Shown piece by piece: positions 52,309 through 63,894 of a stretch of DNA of 64,000 nt. The position numbers were made by a program, and so were the translations under genes. The notes beneath the pieces are model-generated. The model ran no database searches. It saw only the letters and a program-made list of their open reading frames with translations, and was not told the origin of the DNA. The stretch covers positions 317,656-381,655 of the forward strand of contig NZ_JOFQ01000006.1 in NCBI RefSeq assembly GCF_000718305.1. Reading direction: 5' to 3'. How positions within the stretch are numbered: position 1 is the first letter of the stretch; every line of letters begins with the position of its first letter. This stretch comes from Streptomyces niger (GTDB lineage Bacteria; Actinomycetota; Actinomycetes; Streptomycetales; Streptomycetaceae).

Positions 52309-53271
52309 TCAGCTTTGGCTGCCCTGACTGCGCGCGTTCAGCGACGCAAGATACGCGTTGTACGCCGCCAGCTCCTTGTCACCGTCCCGGTCCGCCGCCC
52401 GGTCCTTCCGCACCGACTGCCGCTTCTCCGTCGTGTACCACTGGAAGACCAGCGCGATCAGCACCAGCACCGACGGAATCTCACTGAACGCCCAGGCGAT
52501 ACCGCCCGCCGCCTGCTGATCCGACAGCGCATCGATCCCCAGCGAAGCCGGCGGGTGCTGGAACGTCGTCACCATCGTCTCCGACGCCATCATCAACGCG
52601 ATACCGAAGAACGCGTGGAACGGCATCCCCGCGAACAGCTCCAGCATCCGCATCACGTAACCCGGCCGGTGCGGACCCGGGTCCACCCCCATGATCGGCC
52701 AGAAGAACACCAGGCCCACGGCCAGGAAGTGCACCATCATCGCGATGTGCCCGGCCCGCGACTCCATCAGGAAGTCGAACAGCGGCGTGAAGTACAGCGC
52801 ATACAAGCTCGCGATGAACAGCGGAATCGTGAACGCCGGATGCGTGATGACCCGCATGTACCGGCTGTGCAGCAGCGCCACCAGCAGCTCGCGCGGACCC
52901 TTGTGACCGCGCCCCGCGGTCGGCAGCGCCCGCAGCGTCAGCGTCACCGGCGCGCCGAGCAGCAACAGGATCGGCGACAGCATGCTGATCACCATGTGCT
53001 GCACCATGTGCACACTGAACATGGCCATGCCGTAGTCGTTCAGCTTCGTGCACATCACCAGCGCGACGGTCAGCACACCCACGACCCAGGCCACGATCCG
53101 GCCCACCGGCCAGCTGTCACCGCGCCGCCGCAGCCGCAGCACGGCCCAGCCGTACAGCGCCAGCCCCAGCAGGCAGCCGACGAGGAAGAAGGCGTCACCG
53201 CCGAATTCCAGCCCGCGCCCCAGCGTGAACGGCGGCAGATCCATCATCATGCCGTGCCCGCTGTGATCCAT
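52309..53271 (-). CDS. ctaG: Cytochrome c oxidase assembly protein, CtaG/caa3 family
   Basis: About 320 residues with 7 or so transmembrane segments, a His/Met-rich N-terminus (MDHSGHGMMMDLPPF) and the motifs MFSVHMVQHMVISMLSPILL, PLFDFLMESRAGHIAMMVHF, FFWPIMGVDPGP and FAGMPFHAFFGIALMMASET typical of caa3_CtaG. It is thought to help copper insertion into cytochrome oxidase at the membrane. ATG 53271 follows AGGAGCG. The C-terminal tail is soluble. Confidence 0.92.
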   Translation of the reverse strand: MDHSGHGMMMDLPPFTLGRGLEFGGDAFFLVGCLLGLALYGWAVLRLRRRGDSWPVGRIVAWVVGVLTVALVMCTKLNDYGMAMFSVHMVQHMVISMLSPILLLLGAPVTLTLRALPTAGRGHKGPRELLVALLHSRYMRVITHPAFTIPLFIASLYALYFTPLFDFLMESRAGHIAMMVHFLAVGLVFFWPIMGVDPGPHRPGYVMRMLELFAGMPFHAFFGIALMMASETMVTTFQHPPASLGIDALSDQQAAGGIAWAFSEIPSVLVLIALVFQWYTTEKRQSVRKDRAADRDGDKELAAYNAYLASLNARSQGSQS

Positions 53272-53447
53272 CCGCTCGCTCCTGATTCGCACCAATGCTC
53301 CGCGACCAGACTAGAGCCGCCCCCGGCACGAACGGTGACCGGGGGCGACTCGTACGACGGGCAACCACCTGCACGCATACCCGCCGCGGCGGCTGCGCGG
53401 ACCGGCGTGCTGCCCGGCACGCCCGCCGCCCGTAACAGGCCCTCGGC

Positions 53448-54473
53448 TCAGAGCACCCACTCGGCTTCCGCGTACCGGTCGCCCGGCACGGTCTTCAGCG
53501 TCTCCACGGCCTCCGCCAGCGGCACCAGCGTGATGTCCGTACCGCGCAGCGCGGTCATCATCCCGAAGTCGCCGCGGTGCGCCGCCTCCACCGCGTGCCA
53601 GCCGAAGCGCGTCGCGAGCACACGGTCGTACGCGGTGGGGGTGCCGCCGCGCTGCACGTGCCCCAGGATCACCGCACGGGCCTCCTTGCCGAGCCGGTCC
53701 TCCAGCTCGACGGCCAGCTGCCGGGCGACGCCCGCGAACCGCTCGTGGCCGTACATGTCCTTGCCGCCGACCTCGAAGTCCATCGATCCCGCACGCGGCT
53801 TCGCGCCCTCCGCGACGACCACGATGGCGAACTTCTTGCCGGCGTCGAAACGCGCCGCGACCCGCGCCGACAGCTCCCCGATGTCGAAGGGCCGCTCGGG
53901 CACGACGACGGCGTGCGCGCCGGCCGCCATGCCGGAGTGCAGCGCGATCCATCCGGTGTGCCGGCCCATGACCTCCACGATCAGCACCCGCTGGTGCGAC
54001 TCGGCGGTGGTCTTGAGGCGGTCCAGCGCCTCGGTGGCCACGCCCACCGCCGTGTCGAACCCGAAGGTCAGGTCGGTCGACGCGATGTCGTTGTCGATGG
54101 TCTTCGGCACGCCGACGATCGGCAGCCCGGCGTCCGACAGCAGCCGCGCCGCCTTGAGCGTGCCCTCGCCGCCGATCGGGATGATCGCGTCCAGGCCGAG
54201 GTCGGCGACGTGGCCGCGGGCCCGCTCGACGCCGTCCCGCAGGTGCGCGGGCTGCACGCGGGAGGAGCCGAGGATGGTGCCGCCGCGGGCCAGGATGCCG
54301 CCCACCGCGTCGAGGTCGAGCTTGCGGTAGTCGCATTCCAGGAGGCCGCGCCAGCCGTCGTGGAACCCGATGACGTCGTCACCGTGGTCGGCGACGGCGC
54401 GGTGCACGACGGAGCGGATGACGGCGTTCAGACCGGGGCAGTCGCCTCCGGAGGTGAGTACACCAATACGCAT
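53448..54473 (-). CDS. pfkA: 6-phosphofructokinase (group III, Streptomyces type)
   Basis: This 341-residue protein has the PFK motifs RIGVLTSGGDCPGLNAVIRS at the start, PIGGEGTLKAARLL, the catalytic VPKTIDNDIASTDLTFGFDT and EVMGRHTGWIALHSG. The GGEGT/TIDND combination is that of the ATP-using actinomycete PfkA group, by recollection of S. coelicolor enzymes. It phosphorylates fructose-6-phosphate. ATG 54473 is chosen with a weak GCAGAGG-type RBS. Confidence 0.93.
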   Translation of the reverse strand: MRIGVLTSGGDCPGLNAVIRSVVHRAVADHGDDVIGFHDGWRGLLECDYRKLDLDAVGGILARGGTILGSSRVQPAHLRDGVERARGHVADLGLDAIIPIGGEGTLKAARLLSDAGLPIVGVPKTIDNDIASTDLTFGFDTAVGVATEALDRLKTTAESHQRVLIVEVMGRHTGWIALHSGMAAGAHAVVVPERPFDIGELSARVAARFDAGKKFAIVVVAEGAKPRAGSMDFEVGGKDMYGHERFAGVARQLAVELEDRLGKEARAVILGHVQRGGTPTAYDRVLATRFGWHAVEAAHRGDFGMMTALRGTDITLVPLAEAVETLKTVPGDRYAEAEWVL

Positions 54474-54960
54474 TGCTCGTAGAAACCTCTGCAACTCAAC
54501 CGGATGACCGGACCCCGTCGTCCGGTTGGGATGTGGGTCACCCTACAAGCGCCGGGGCCCCCAGCGCGCGGTCCGCCCGCAGTTCGAAATCGCGGCCGCA
54601 CAAACGAGCCCACATCCGGCCACCCGCGCACCGCCCCCGCTCTCACAGGCGCCACCGGGCACCTCCCACACCCCGTAACCGTTCCCCGGTACAAGGGGGG
54701 CCCAGGTGGCGAAACGATGCGCCTGGGGGACAACTTTTAGCCCCCCAGGAACGCCGCCCCCCCAGGAACGCCGCCCCCACCCAGGCGCGCCGACCCCTAG
54801 GCACGTCGACCCGCCAGGCACGTCGCCCCCCTCAGGGACACCGAACTTCCCCCAGGCACGTCGAACCCCCCTCGCCCGTTGGTCAGGCAAGGGGGGCCGT
54901 GTGCCGAAACGTTGCGCCGGGGAGCCGTTCCCGCGCCGTTCCCGTTCCCCGGTGCGCGTC
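54474..54960. other. 487-bp gap with degenerate C-rich repeat array
   Basis: No gene is supported. The gap contains the array at 54739-54872 and two copies of a dispersed element (54681-54727, 54877-54925) whose core is CAAGGGGGGCC followed by CGAAACG. The mixture of runs of C and repeated AGGCACGTCGA is unlike a normal Streptomyces intergenic region. Confidence 0.6.
54739..54872. repeat. Degenerate tandem repeat, consensus CCCCCAGGMACGYCGA, about seven copies
   Basis: Units of about 15-22 bp: runs of four to seven C, then AGGAACGCCG, AGGCGCGCCGA, AGGCACGTCGA, AGGGACACCGA and so on. Spacing is irregular, which is not expected for CRISPR. It lies between pfkA and gatD. Confidence 0.65.
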
Positions 54961-55689
54961 CTACGCCGGCTGCGTCGCCGCGGCGATCCGCTCCTGGCGC
55001 AGCGCCTCGTACCAGTGGTCGTTCACCGGCGGCAGCGCGTTCACGTCCAGCGCCAGCTTGATCAGCAGGTCGGCGATGTGCGGATTACGTGCCATGACAG
55101 GGCCGTGCATGTACGTACCGAAGACCGTGTCGTTCCACGCGCCCTCGTAGCCGTCACCCACGCCGTTGCCGTTGCCGAACCGTACCTTCGCGAACGGCCG
55201 GGCGGTCTGGCCGAGGTGCGTGACGCCCTGGTGGTTCTCGAAGCCGGTCAGCGGCGGGAGGTTGAGGCTCGGGTCGATGTCGGCCAGTACGTCGCCGACG
55301 CACCGCTCGCCCTCGCCGCGGGTGCTCACCACGTCCAGCAGCCCGAGGCCCTGCTCGCGCTCGCCCAGGTCGTTGATGAACTCGTGGCCCAGGATCTGGT
55401 AGCCGGCGCAAACCGAGAAGACGATCGCGCCGTTGGCGACCGCCCGGTTCAGGCCGCCGTCCCGGCGCAGCCGCTCGGCCGCCAGGCGCTGCGGCCGGTC
55501 CTCGCCGCCGCCGATCAGATAGATGTCGCCCGAGGTGGGGATCTGCTGGTCGGAGCGGACGTCCAGGCGCTGGACGTCCAGCCGGCGCTGTCGCGCGCGG
55601 CGCTCCACCACCAGGGCGTTGCCCTGGTCCCCGTACGTGCTCAGCAGGTCCGGGTAGATCCACACCAGACGCAGGCTGTTCTCACTCAT
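54961..55689 (-). CDS. gatD: Lipid II isoglutaminyl synthase, glutaminase subunit GatD
   Basis: This 242-residue class I glutamine amidotransferase-like (CobB/CobQ type) protein has catalytic Cys in IVFSVCAGYQILGHEF and His in FGTYMHGPVMARNP, plus DIYLIGGGEDRPQRLAAERL. With MurT it amidates the D-Glu of lipid II stem peptide to D-iGln using ammonia from glutamine. It follows murT by 31 nt. Confidence 0.94.
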   Translation of the reverse strand: MSENSLRLVWIYPDLLSTYGDQGNALVVERRARQRRLDVQRLDVRSDQQIPTSGDIYLIGGGEDRPQRLAAERLRRDGGLNRAVANGAIVFSVCAGYQILGHEFINDLGEREQGLGLLDVVSTRGEGERCVGDVLADIDPSLNLPPLTGFENHQGVTHLGQTARPFAKVRFGNGNGVGDGYEGAWNDTVFGTYMHGPVMARNPHIADLLIKLALDVNALPPVNDHWYEALRQERIAAATQPA

Positions 55690-55720
55690 GCTTGCTCGTC
55701 CTTGTCCGTCGCGGATCCGG

Positions 55721-56959
55721 TCAGTTGCCCACGCGGCGGCGCAGGTCCTGGAAGGCGGTGTAGTTCGCGATGACCTCGATGCGGCCGGGCGGTGCCTGCC
55801 GTACGGCCTCGTCGACGTCCTCGCACACCTGGAAGTCCAGGCCCGCGACCTCCAGCCGGACGGCCAGGTCCAGCTTGCGGTCGCCGATCACGAAGATCGG
55901 GTGGCCGGCGAGCCGGGTGTAGTCGACGTCCCAGAGCCAGGAGGTGTCCGTGCCGTCGGCGCCGCGGGCGTTGACGGACAGGATCACCGGGGTCGGCGGC
56001 GGGTCGATCAGCGAGAACGTCTCCAGCCAGCCAGCCGGGTTCTTCGCGAGCAGCAGTCGCAGCTCGCGCTGCATGAACGGGACCACGTCGTACCGGCCGG
56101 CGACCGCCTGGACCGAGTACATCCGCTCCAGGGCGATCTGCGGCGGCACGCCGAACGCGGCGGCGACCGCGGCCGAGGTGGTGGCGTTGGCCTTGTTGGC
56201 ACGCCCGGGCAGCTGGAGCTTGATCGGCCAGGCCGAGCCGTGCGGGTCCAGTACGTGGTCGCCGGAGAGCGCCCAGCTGGGCGTCGGGCGGCGGAAGCCG
56301 CACTCGCCGCAGAACCAGTCGTCGCCGGGGCGCTGCATCACACCGCCGCAGGACGGGCAGGACCAGGCGTCGTCCTTCCACTCCTGGCCGGCCGCGACCC
56401 AGACGACGTTGGCGGACGAGGAGGCCGCCCAGACGATCAGCGGGTCGTCGGCGTTGGCGACGACGAGCGCCTTGGAGCCGGCCAGCCCCTCGCGCCACTT
56501 CTCCGCGAGCATGCGGGTCTCGGCGGCGCGGTCGAGCTGGTCACGCGAAAGGTTGAGCAGCGCGATGGCCTTGGGGGTGACGTCGCGGGCGACGGTCGAG
56601 AGGTACTTCTCGTCGACCTCGATGACGCCGTACTTCGCGTCCGAACCCCCGGCCAGTGCCGAGGTGATGCCGGCCGGCATGTTCGCGCCGAGCGCGTTGG
56701 AGACCACCGGGCCGCTGGCGCGCAGTGCTTCCGCGATCAGCCGCGTGGTGGTGGTCTTGCCGTTGGTCGCGGACACCAGGACCACGTCCAGGTGGGTCGC
56801 GAGCCGGGCCAGCAGGTCGGGGTCGAGCCGGAGCGCGACCTTGCCACCGATCACCGAGCCGCTGCCGCGGCCCACCGCGCGCGATGCCGCCGCCGCGGCC
56901 CTGCCCGCCGTCACGGCCAGCTTGGCCCGCGGCGACAGCGGGTCCGTGTTGCCTGCCAT
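55721..56959 (-). CDS. murT: Lipid II isoglutaminyl synthase, Mur-ligase-like subunit MurT
   Basis: This 412-residue protein has a Mur ligase central domain with P-loop VLVSATNGKTTTTRLIAEAL, SNALGANMPAGITSAL and LNLSRDQLDR, an inserted zinc ribbon (CPSCGG and CGECGF, four Cys) characteristic of MurT, and the DUF1727 C-terminal domain. It activates the Glu carboxylate with ATP for GatD amidation. ATG 56959 is preferred to 56980. Confidence 0.95.
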   Translation of the reverse strand: MAGNTDPLSPRAKLAVTAGRAAAAASRAVGRGSGSVIGGKVALRLDPDLLARLATHLDVVLVSATNGKTTTTRLIAEALRASGPVVSNALGANMPAGITSALAGGSDAKYGVIEVDEKYLSTVARDVTPKAIALLNLSRDQLDRAAETRMLAEKWREGLAGSKALVVANADDPLIVWAASSSANVVWVAAGQEWKDDAWSCPSCGGVMQRPGDDWFCGECGFRRPTPSWALSGDHVLDPHGSAWPIKLQLPGRANKANATTSAAVAAAFGVPPQIALERMYSVQAVAGRYDVVPFMQRELRLLLAKNPAGWLETFSLIDPPPTPVILSVNARGADGTDTSWLWDVDYTRLAGHPIFVIGDRKLDLAVRLEVAGLDFQVCEDVDEAVRQAPPGRIEVIANYTAFQDLRRRVGN

Positions 56960-57214
56960 CGTCCTAGATCCTCCTTGCATCCGGCGCCCTCCTGCCCCCT
57001 GGGCCGCCGGTGGAACGCCCCTCCGTACCGGCCCGGCCGGCCGGGAGGCTGTGGTTGGGGATCAGCCTATCGATTTCCGCGCCGCAGCCCGAACCAGACC
57101 ACCCGTGAGGAAGTGTGAAGGTTACCGTTCGGACGACGTTCGGCGCGGTCCGGCGGTTCCGCCGGCAGGGACCGGAACGTGGCTGGTCGTCGGCCGGAAC
57201 GTACCCTTTCCGGC

Positions 57215-57763
57215 ATGCGACACCGCTCTCTCCCCGGCAGTTCCGGCCGCGTCCGCCCGATGCGGCTGCTCGGCGACCCGACCCTGCACGCGCCGTGCGA
57301 GGAGGTCACCGACTTCGGGCCCGAGCTGGCCCGGCTGGTGGAGGACATGTTCGCGACGATGTACGCGGCCCGGGGTGTCGGCCTCGCCGCGAACCAGATC
57401 GGCGTGGACCGGCGGGTGTTCGTCTACGACTGCCCGGACGACGAGGACGTGCGCCACCTCGGGCACGTGGTCAATCCGCGGCTGGTGGCGGTGGGCGGCG
57501 AGCTCGTCCGCGGCCCTGAGGGGTGCCTGTCGCTGCCCGGTATCGAGGCCGGTACGCCGCGTCACGACGAGGCGGTCGTCGAGGGCGTCACGCTGGCCGG
57601 GGAGCCCTGCCGGATCGCGGGTACCGGCTTCTTCGCCCGCTGCCTGCAGCACGAGTGCGACCACCTGGACGGCGGCCTCTACGTGGACCACCTCACCGGC
57701 CTGCGCCGCCGCCGAGCCCTGCGGGCGGCGGCGAAGGCACCGTGGGCGGCGGGCGGCGCGTAG
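57215..57763 (+). CDS. def: Peptide deformylase
   Basis: This 182-residue protein has the three PDF motifs: RGVGLAANQIGV, EGCLSLPG with metal ligand C104, and QHECDHLDG with H146, E147 and H150. It removes the N-formyl group from nascent proteins using Fe/Zn. The Met-rich specificity pocket looks normal. It is probably one of several copies in the genome. ATG 57215 (MRHRSLPG). It is divergent from murT. Confidence 0.94.
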   Translation: MRHRSLPGSSGRVRPMRLLGDPTLHAPCEEVTDFGPELARLVEDMFATMYAARGVGLAANQIGVDRRVFVYDCPDDEDVRHLGHVVNPRLVAVGGELVRGPEGCLSLPGIEAGTPRHDEAVVEGVTLAGEPCRIAGTGFFARCLQHECDHLDGGLYVDHLTGLRRRRALRAAAKAPWAAGGA

Positions 57764-57855
57764 CTGGCGTGTGGGCGGGCCGCCCCACAGCCGGGCGGGC
57801 TGCCCGAAGCTGGGAGGGCCGCGCAGCAGCCCGGGCACCATGCCAGTTGCCGGAG

Positions 57856-57898
57856 CGTTCCCCAGTACAAGGGGGGCCGGGAAGCGAAACGTCACGCC
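57856..57898. repeat. Third copy of dispersed GTACAAGGGGGGCC..GCGAAACG element
   Basis: GTTCCCC-N-GTACAAGGGGGGCC followed by GCGAAACGTCACGCC repeats, with small changes, the elements at 54681 and 54877. All three copies are on the plus strand, next to gatD/murT/def. Coding is not supported. Confidence 0.7.
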
Positions 57899-57965
57899 GG
57901 CCGGGGCCCGGGAGGGAAACGTCGCCTCCGGTCCCGGGTTCCGTGCCGACGGTTCCGTGCCGGCG

Positions 57966-58607
57966 CTAGAACCCCGGGCCGCCCGGCCGGTCGCCTGCCG
58001 CCGCGAGGCGTCCCCAGAGCAGATCCGCGAGATGCTGTACCAGTTGCGCTCGCGAACACGGCTGTTCCCGCAGCCACCAGTCGCCGGCCGCGTGCATCAT
58101 CCCGACGATGCCGTGTCCCCACACCCGCGCCAGCTCGCCGCCGGCCGGCCCCAGGTCCACCCGCTCGGCGATCACCTGCGCGAGCTCCTCGCCGAGGCGG
58201 CGCAGCAGCGGCGCGGAGTGCCGGCCGACGTCGAAGCCGCGGTCGCCGGTCTGGCCCTCGTCGGACGGGTGCATCAGGAAGCGGTACACCTGGGGCCGGG
58301 CCTCGATGGCCGCGAGGTAGGTGTCGAGCGTGGCCTCGACCCGGTCCCTTCGCGGTACGGGGGAGTCCAGCGCGGCGCGCAGTCCGGCCAGGAGGGCATC
58401 GGTGTGGCGTACGGCGAGTGCGCGGTAGAGGCCGCCCTTGTCGCCGAAGTGCCGGTAGAGGATCGGCTTGGTGATCCCGGCCTCGGCCGCGATGGCGTTC
58501 ATGGACGCCTCGGGTCCGTCGCGGAGGACCACGCGGTCCGCGGCCTCCAGCAGCTCGCGTCGTCGGCGCTCACTGGCCGTACGGCGGCTCTCCTGTGTCA
58601 TTTCCAT
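57966..58607 (-). CDS. TetR-family regulator of the divergent acyl-CoA dehydrogenase
   Basis: About 213 residues. HTH: ERRRRELLEAADRVVLRDGP, MNAIAAEAGITKPILYRHFG, DKGGLYRALAVRHTD. The C-terminal TetR domain is of the FadR/KstR2-like kind. ATG 58607 is 5 nt after GGGGAGCCG. The divergent gap holds paired sites with TTAC/GTAA arms, likely its operators. It probably senses acyl-CoA, which is inference from the neighbour. Confidence 0.9.
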   Translation of the reverse strand: MEMTQESRRTASERRRRELLEAADRVVLRDGPEASMNAIAAEAGITKPILYRHFGDKGGLYRALAVRHTDALLAGLRAALDSPVPRRDRVEATLDTYLAAIEARPQVYRFLMHPSDEGQTGDRGFDVGRHSAPLLRRLGEELAQVIAERVDLGPAGGELARVWGHGIVGMMHAAGDWWLREQPCSRAQLVQHLADLLWGRLAAAGDRPGGPGF

Positions 58608-58691
58608 CGTCCGGCTCCCCGCCCTGGTGAATTCGTGCTGTTCGCGCAACGTAACACCCTGCCATCGGACGGGAGATATCGGTCGCTGAGG

Positions 58692-58738
58692 TTGACATCC
58701 CTTACTGGCGAGTAACACACTGCTGTTACCGCAAGTAA
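58692..58738 (+). promoter_or_regulatory. Acyl-CoA dehydrogenase promoter with two TTAC..GTAA operators
   Basis: A -35 TTGACA (58692-58697) is followed by the palindrome TTACT-GGCG-AGTAA (58702-58715) and a related TTAC-CGCAA-GTAA (58726-58738), just before the start at 58757. Binding would cover the promoter and RBS. Confidence 0.6.
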
Positions 58739-58756
58739 CGTACTGCTGGAGGGGTC

Positions 58757-59986
<1,230 letters not shown>

Positions 59987-60028
59987 CACGTCCGCCGTGC
60001 GACGGCCCGCGTAGCGCGGGGTATCGAA

Positions 60029-60062
60029 GAATCGCCCTTCCGGCCATGCGGAAGGGCGATTC
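60029..60062. terminator. 14-bp hairpin terminator after acyl-CoA dehydrogenase
   Basis: GAATCGCCCTTCCG (60029-60042) pairs perfectly with CGGAAGGGCGATTC (60049-60062) around a 6-nt loop, 43 bp after the stop. This is a typical Streptomyces rho-independent-like hairpin without a strong U tract. Confidence 0.85.
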
Positions 60063-61011
60063 GCCTGTGTGCGGTGCCGCCCGGCGCCGTTGTACGGCTG
60101 GCCCGGCTCTCCCGATGTCTACCGACCCAACCCCCCTGGCTCCGGCTGGACCTGCGGTGCGGGGGGACGTTGGTGGATCTCCCGGCCCCGGGCGAGCCGG
60201 TCGGCGAGCTCGCCGGCGAAGCGCTCCGGCGGTGCCTTCCGGATCTGCGTGGCGACGCCGTTCACATACTGCGAGATGTACCGGTCCGCGCGGTCGCCCA
60301 GCCGCGCGTGCAGCGCGGCGAGGTCGATGCAGTCCTTGGCCGCGACCCGTGTTTCGAGCCCCGCGCGACGGAGATCTTGTGTTCCCGCTCCACGGCCGTA
60401 CCTAGGCTCCGCTGCGGAGCTCGGGGAAGCGCGACCCCCACACCTGTAGGACCGGTGCCGGGCCGAGCCTTCCACCAGGAGCTTGCGGTACAGCTGCAGG
60501 CAGTACCACCGTTCCGAGACGTCGATACGTGCCGACAGTTCCCGGTCGGTGAGGTGGGCGGGACGTCGATACGTGCCGGCGCCGGCACCGCGCAGCTCGG
60601 CGAGGTCCGTCACCACCTCGAAGCCGTGGCACAGCAGCCGGTCACCGGTCACCGGTCTGCGGATCGCTGAGTGCGGCGGCGATGCCGGGCGCCATCCGCC
60701 CCTCCCGCACCGCTTCCCGGAGCGCCTCGTGCTGCTGCGCACGGTCCCGGGCCACGCCACCGAAGTCCGGCGCCTGGGACCCCGCCTCCCGCGAGAAGCC
60801 GGCAGCCTCGCCGAAGTCGGCAATCGCGAACTCGGCGTCGTCAAAGCCACCCGACCGCCACCGTTCGAGGCGGCCCTCTCGCTCTCACCCCCACCTGCGC
60901 CCCTCCCGGTCCTGTCGAGGTCGGCCCTTGACGGCTGGATCGTCGCGCTCTACCTTCTCATTCCATCAAGCAAAACTTAGTTTCCGTAATGCGGAAAGCG
61001 CGGCTCTCCGG

Positions 61012-61071
61012 TCCTTCGGAATGCCCTTCGGAATGTCCTTCGGGACGTTCTTCGGGACGTCCCTCGGGAGT
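61012..61071. repeat. 12-bp tandem repeat x5 in the gcl leader
   Basis: Units tccttcggaatg, cccttcggaatg, tccttcgggacg, ttcttcgggacg, tccctcgggagt follow without gaps, ending 48 bp before the gcl ATG. The period keeps one reading frame, the same as gcl, and would encode FG-rich tetrapeptides. The 12-bp period and position suggest a leader regulatory role or slippage. Confidence 0.85.
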
Positions 61072-61119
61072 ACGAGAGCCCGCCCTTGTCAGGCCGACGC
61101 AGGAACGCAGGAGTACTCG

Positions 61120-62907
<1,788 letters not shown>

Positions 62908-62912
62908 CGGCG

Positions 62913-62975
62913 ACGGGTCTCCCGTACGCGCCGCGGGCGGGAGACCCGTACCCGGGTGCGGGCCGCCCGCACCCG
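62913..62975 (+). terminator. Two hairpins between gcl and hyi
   Basis: A 12-bp stem (62913-62924/62938-62949) is followed at once by a 10-bp stem (62953-62962/62966-62975). As the downstream genes are on the same strand, they could partly terminate or stabilise the gcl message and set unequal expression. Confidence 0.7.
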
Positions 62976-63016
62976 TAAGCCTCCGTACCGTTCACACCGG
63001 AAGGAACCCACCCCTC

Positions 63017-63841
63017 ATGGGCTTCACCGACACCCGTTTCAACGTCAATCTGTCGATCCTCTTCACCGAGCTCCCGCTGCTGGAGCGGCCCGCGGCGGCT
63101 GCCGCCGCCGGCTTCACCGCGGTCGAGCTGTGGTGGCCGTGGGTCGACGCGCCGGTGCCCGCGCAGTCCGAGCTGGACGCGCTGCGGGACGCGCTGAACG
63201 ACGCGGGCACGCAGCTGGTCGGGCTGAACTTCTACGCCGGCCGGCTGCCGGGCCCGGACCGCGGCGCGCTCTCCGTCCCCGGCGAGGAGTCGGAGAAGTT
63301 CCGCGCGAACATCGACGTCGCCGCCGAGTTCGCCCGCACGATGGGCTGCAAGGCGCTCAACGCGCTCTACGGCAACCGCGTCGAGGGCGTCGACCCGCAG
63401 GTCCAGGACACCCTGGCGCTGGAGAACCTGGTACTCGCCGCGCGGGCCGCCGACCGCGTCGGCGCGACGCTGCTGATCGAGGCGCTCAACCAGCCCGAGT
63501 CGCCGCTGTGCCCGATCGTCTCGGCGCCCAAGGCCATCGAGGTCGTCGACAAGGTCAACGCGGCCACGGGGCTGGGTAACGCGAAGTTCCTGATGGACCT
63601 GTACCACCTGGCCATGAACGGCGAGGACCTGGGCGAGGTCATCGAGAAGTACACCGAGAAGACCGGGCACGTGCAGATCGCCGACAACCCCGGCCGCGGC
63701 GCGCCCGGCACCGGTGAGCTGGACTTCGCCGACCTGCTCGGCCGGCTGAAGAAGGCGGGTTACGACGGCTGGGTCGGCCTGGAGTACAAGCCCGGCGACC
63801 GGCCGAGCCACGAGTCCTTCGGCTGGCTGCGCGGCGCCTGA
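63017..63841 (+). CDS. hyi: Hydroxypyruvate isomerase
   Basis: This 274-residue AP-endonuclease-2-type TIM barrel matches Hyi: RFNVNLSILFTELPLLERPA, FTAVELWWPW, GLNFYAGRLPGPDRGALSVP, LLIEALNQPESP, FLMDLYHLAMNGEDL and HVQIADNPGRGAPGTGELDF. It interconverts hydroxypyruvate and tartronate semialdehyde. Metal-binding Glu, Asp, His and Glu residues are in these blocks. ATG 63017 follows GGAAGGAACC. It is in operon with gcl and glxR. Confidence 0.95.
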   Translation: MGFTDTRFNVNLSILFTELPLLERPAAAAAAGFTAVELWWPWVDAPVPAQSELDALRDALNDAGTQLVGLNFYAGRLPGPDRGALSVPGEESEKFRANIDVAAEFARTMGCKALNALYGNRVEGVDPQVQDTLALENLVLAARAADRVGATLLIEALNQPESPLCPIVSAPKAIEVVDKVNAATGLGNAKFLMDLYHLAMNGEDLGEVIEKYTEKTGHVQIADNPGRGAPGTGELDFADLLGRLKKAGYDGWVGLEYKPGDRPSHESFGWLRGA

Positions 63842-63894
63842 ACCTGCCTCCTCCTTACCCCAACACCCCATACGAGAAAGGACTGCGCACCTCA

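Larger units (their letters stand above)
59987..61119. other. 1.1-kb region with no convincing intact gene
   Basis: Open frames on both strands are interrupted or have mixed codon bias. The best is a minus-strand frame (60850-60119) with LAALHARLGDRADRYISQYV, NGVATQIRKAPPERFAGELA and [16 protein letters not shown], perhaps a decayed gene of unknown family. A 17-bp direct repeat (60518-60534 and 60562-60578) suggests a small duplication. The right end holds the gcl leader and its 12-bp repeats. Confidence 0.45.

Noticed and set aside
54739..54872. CRISPR array
   Set aside because: Units are degenerate and irregular with no unique spacers of constant length.
60682..61119. N-terminal extension of Gcl to 60682
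   Set aside because: The strong RBS and conserved [15 protein letters not shown] start are at 61120; upstream codons are random apart from the 12-bp repeats.
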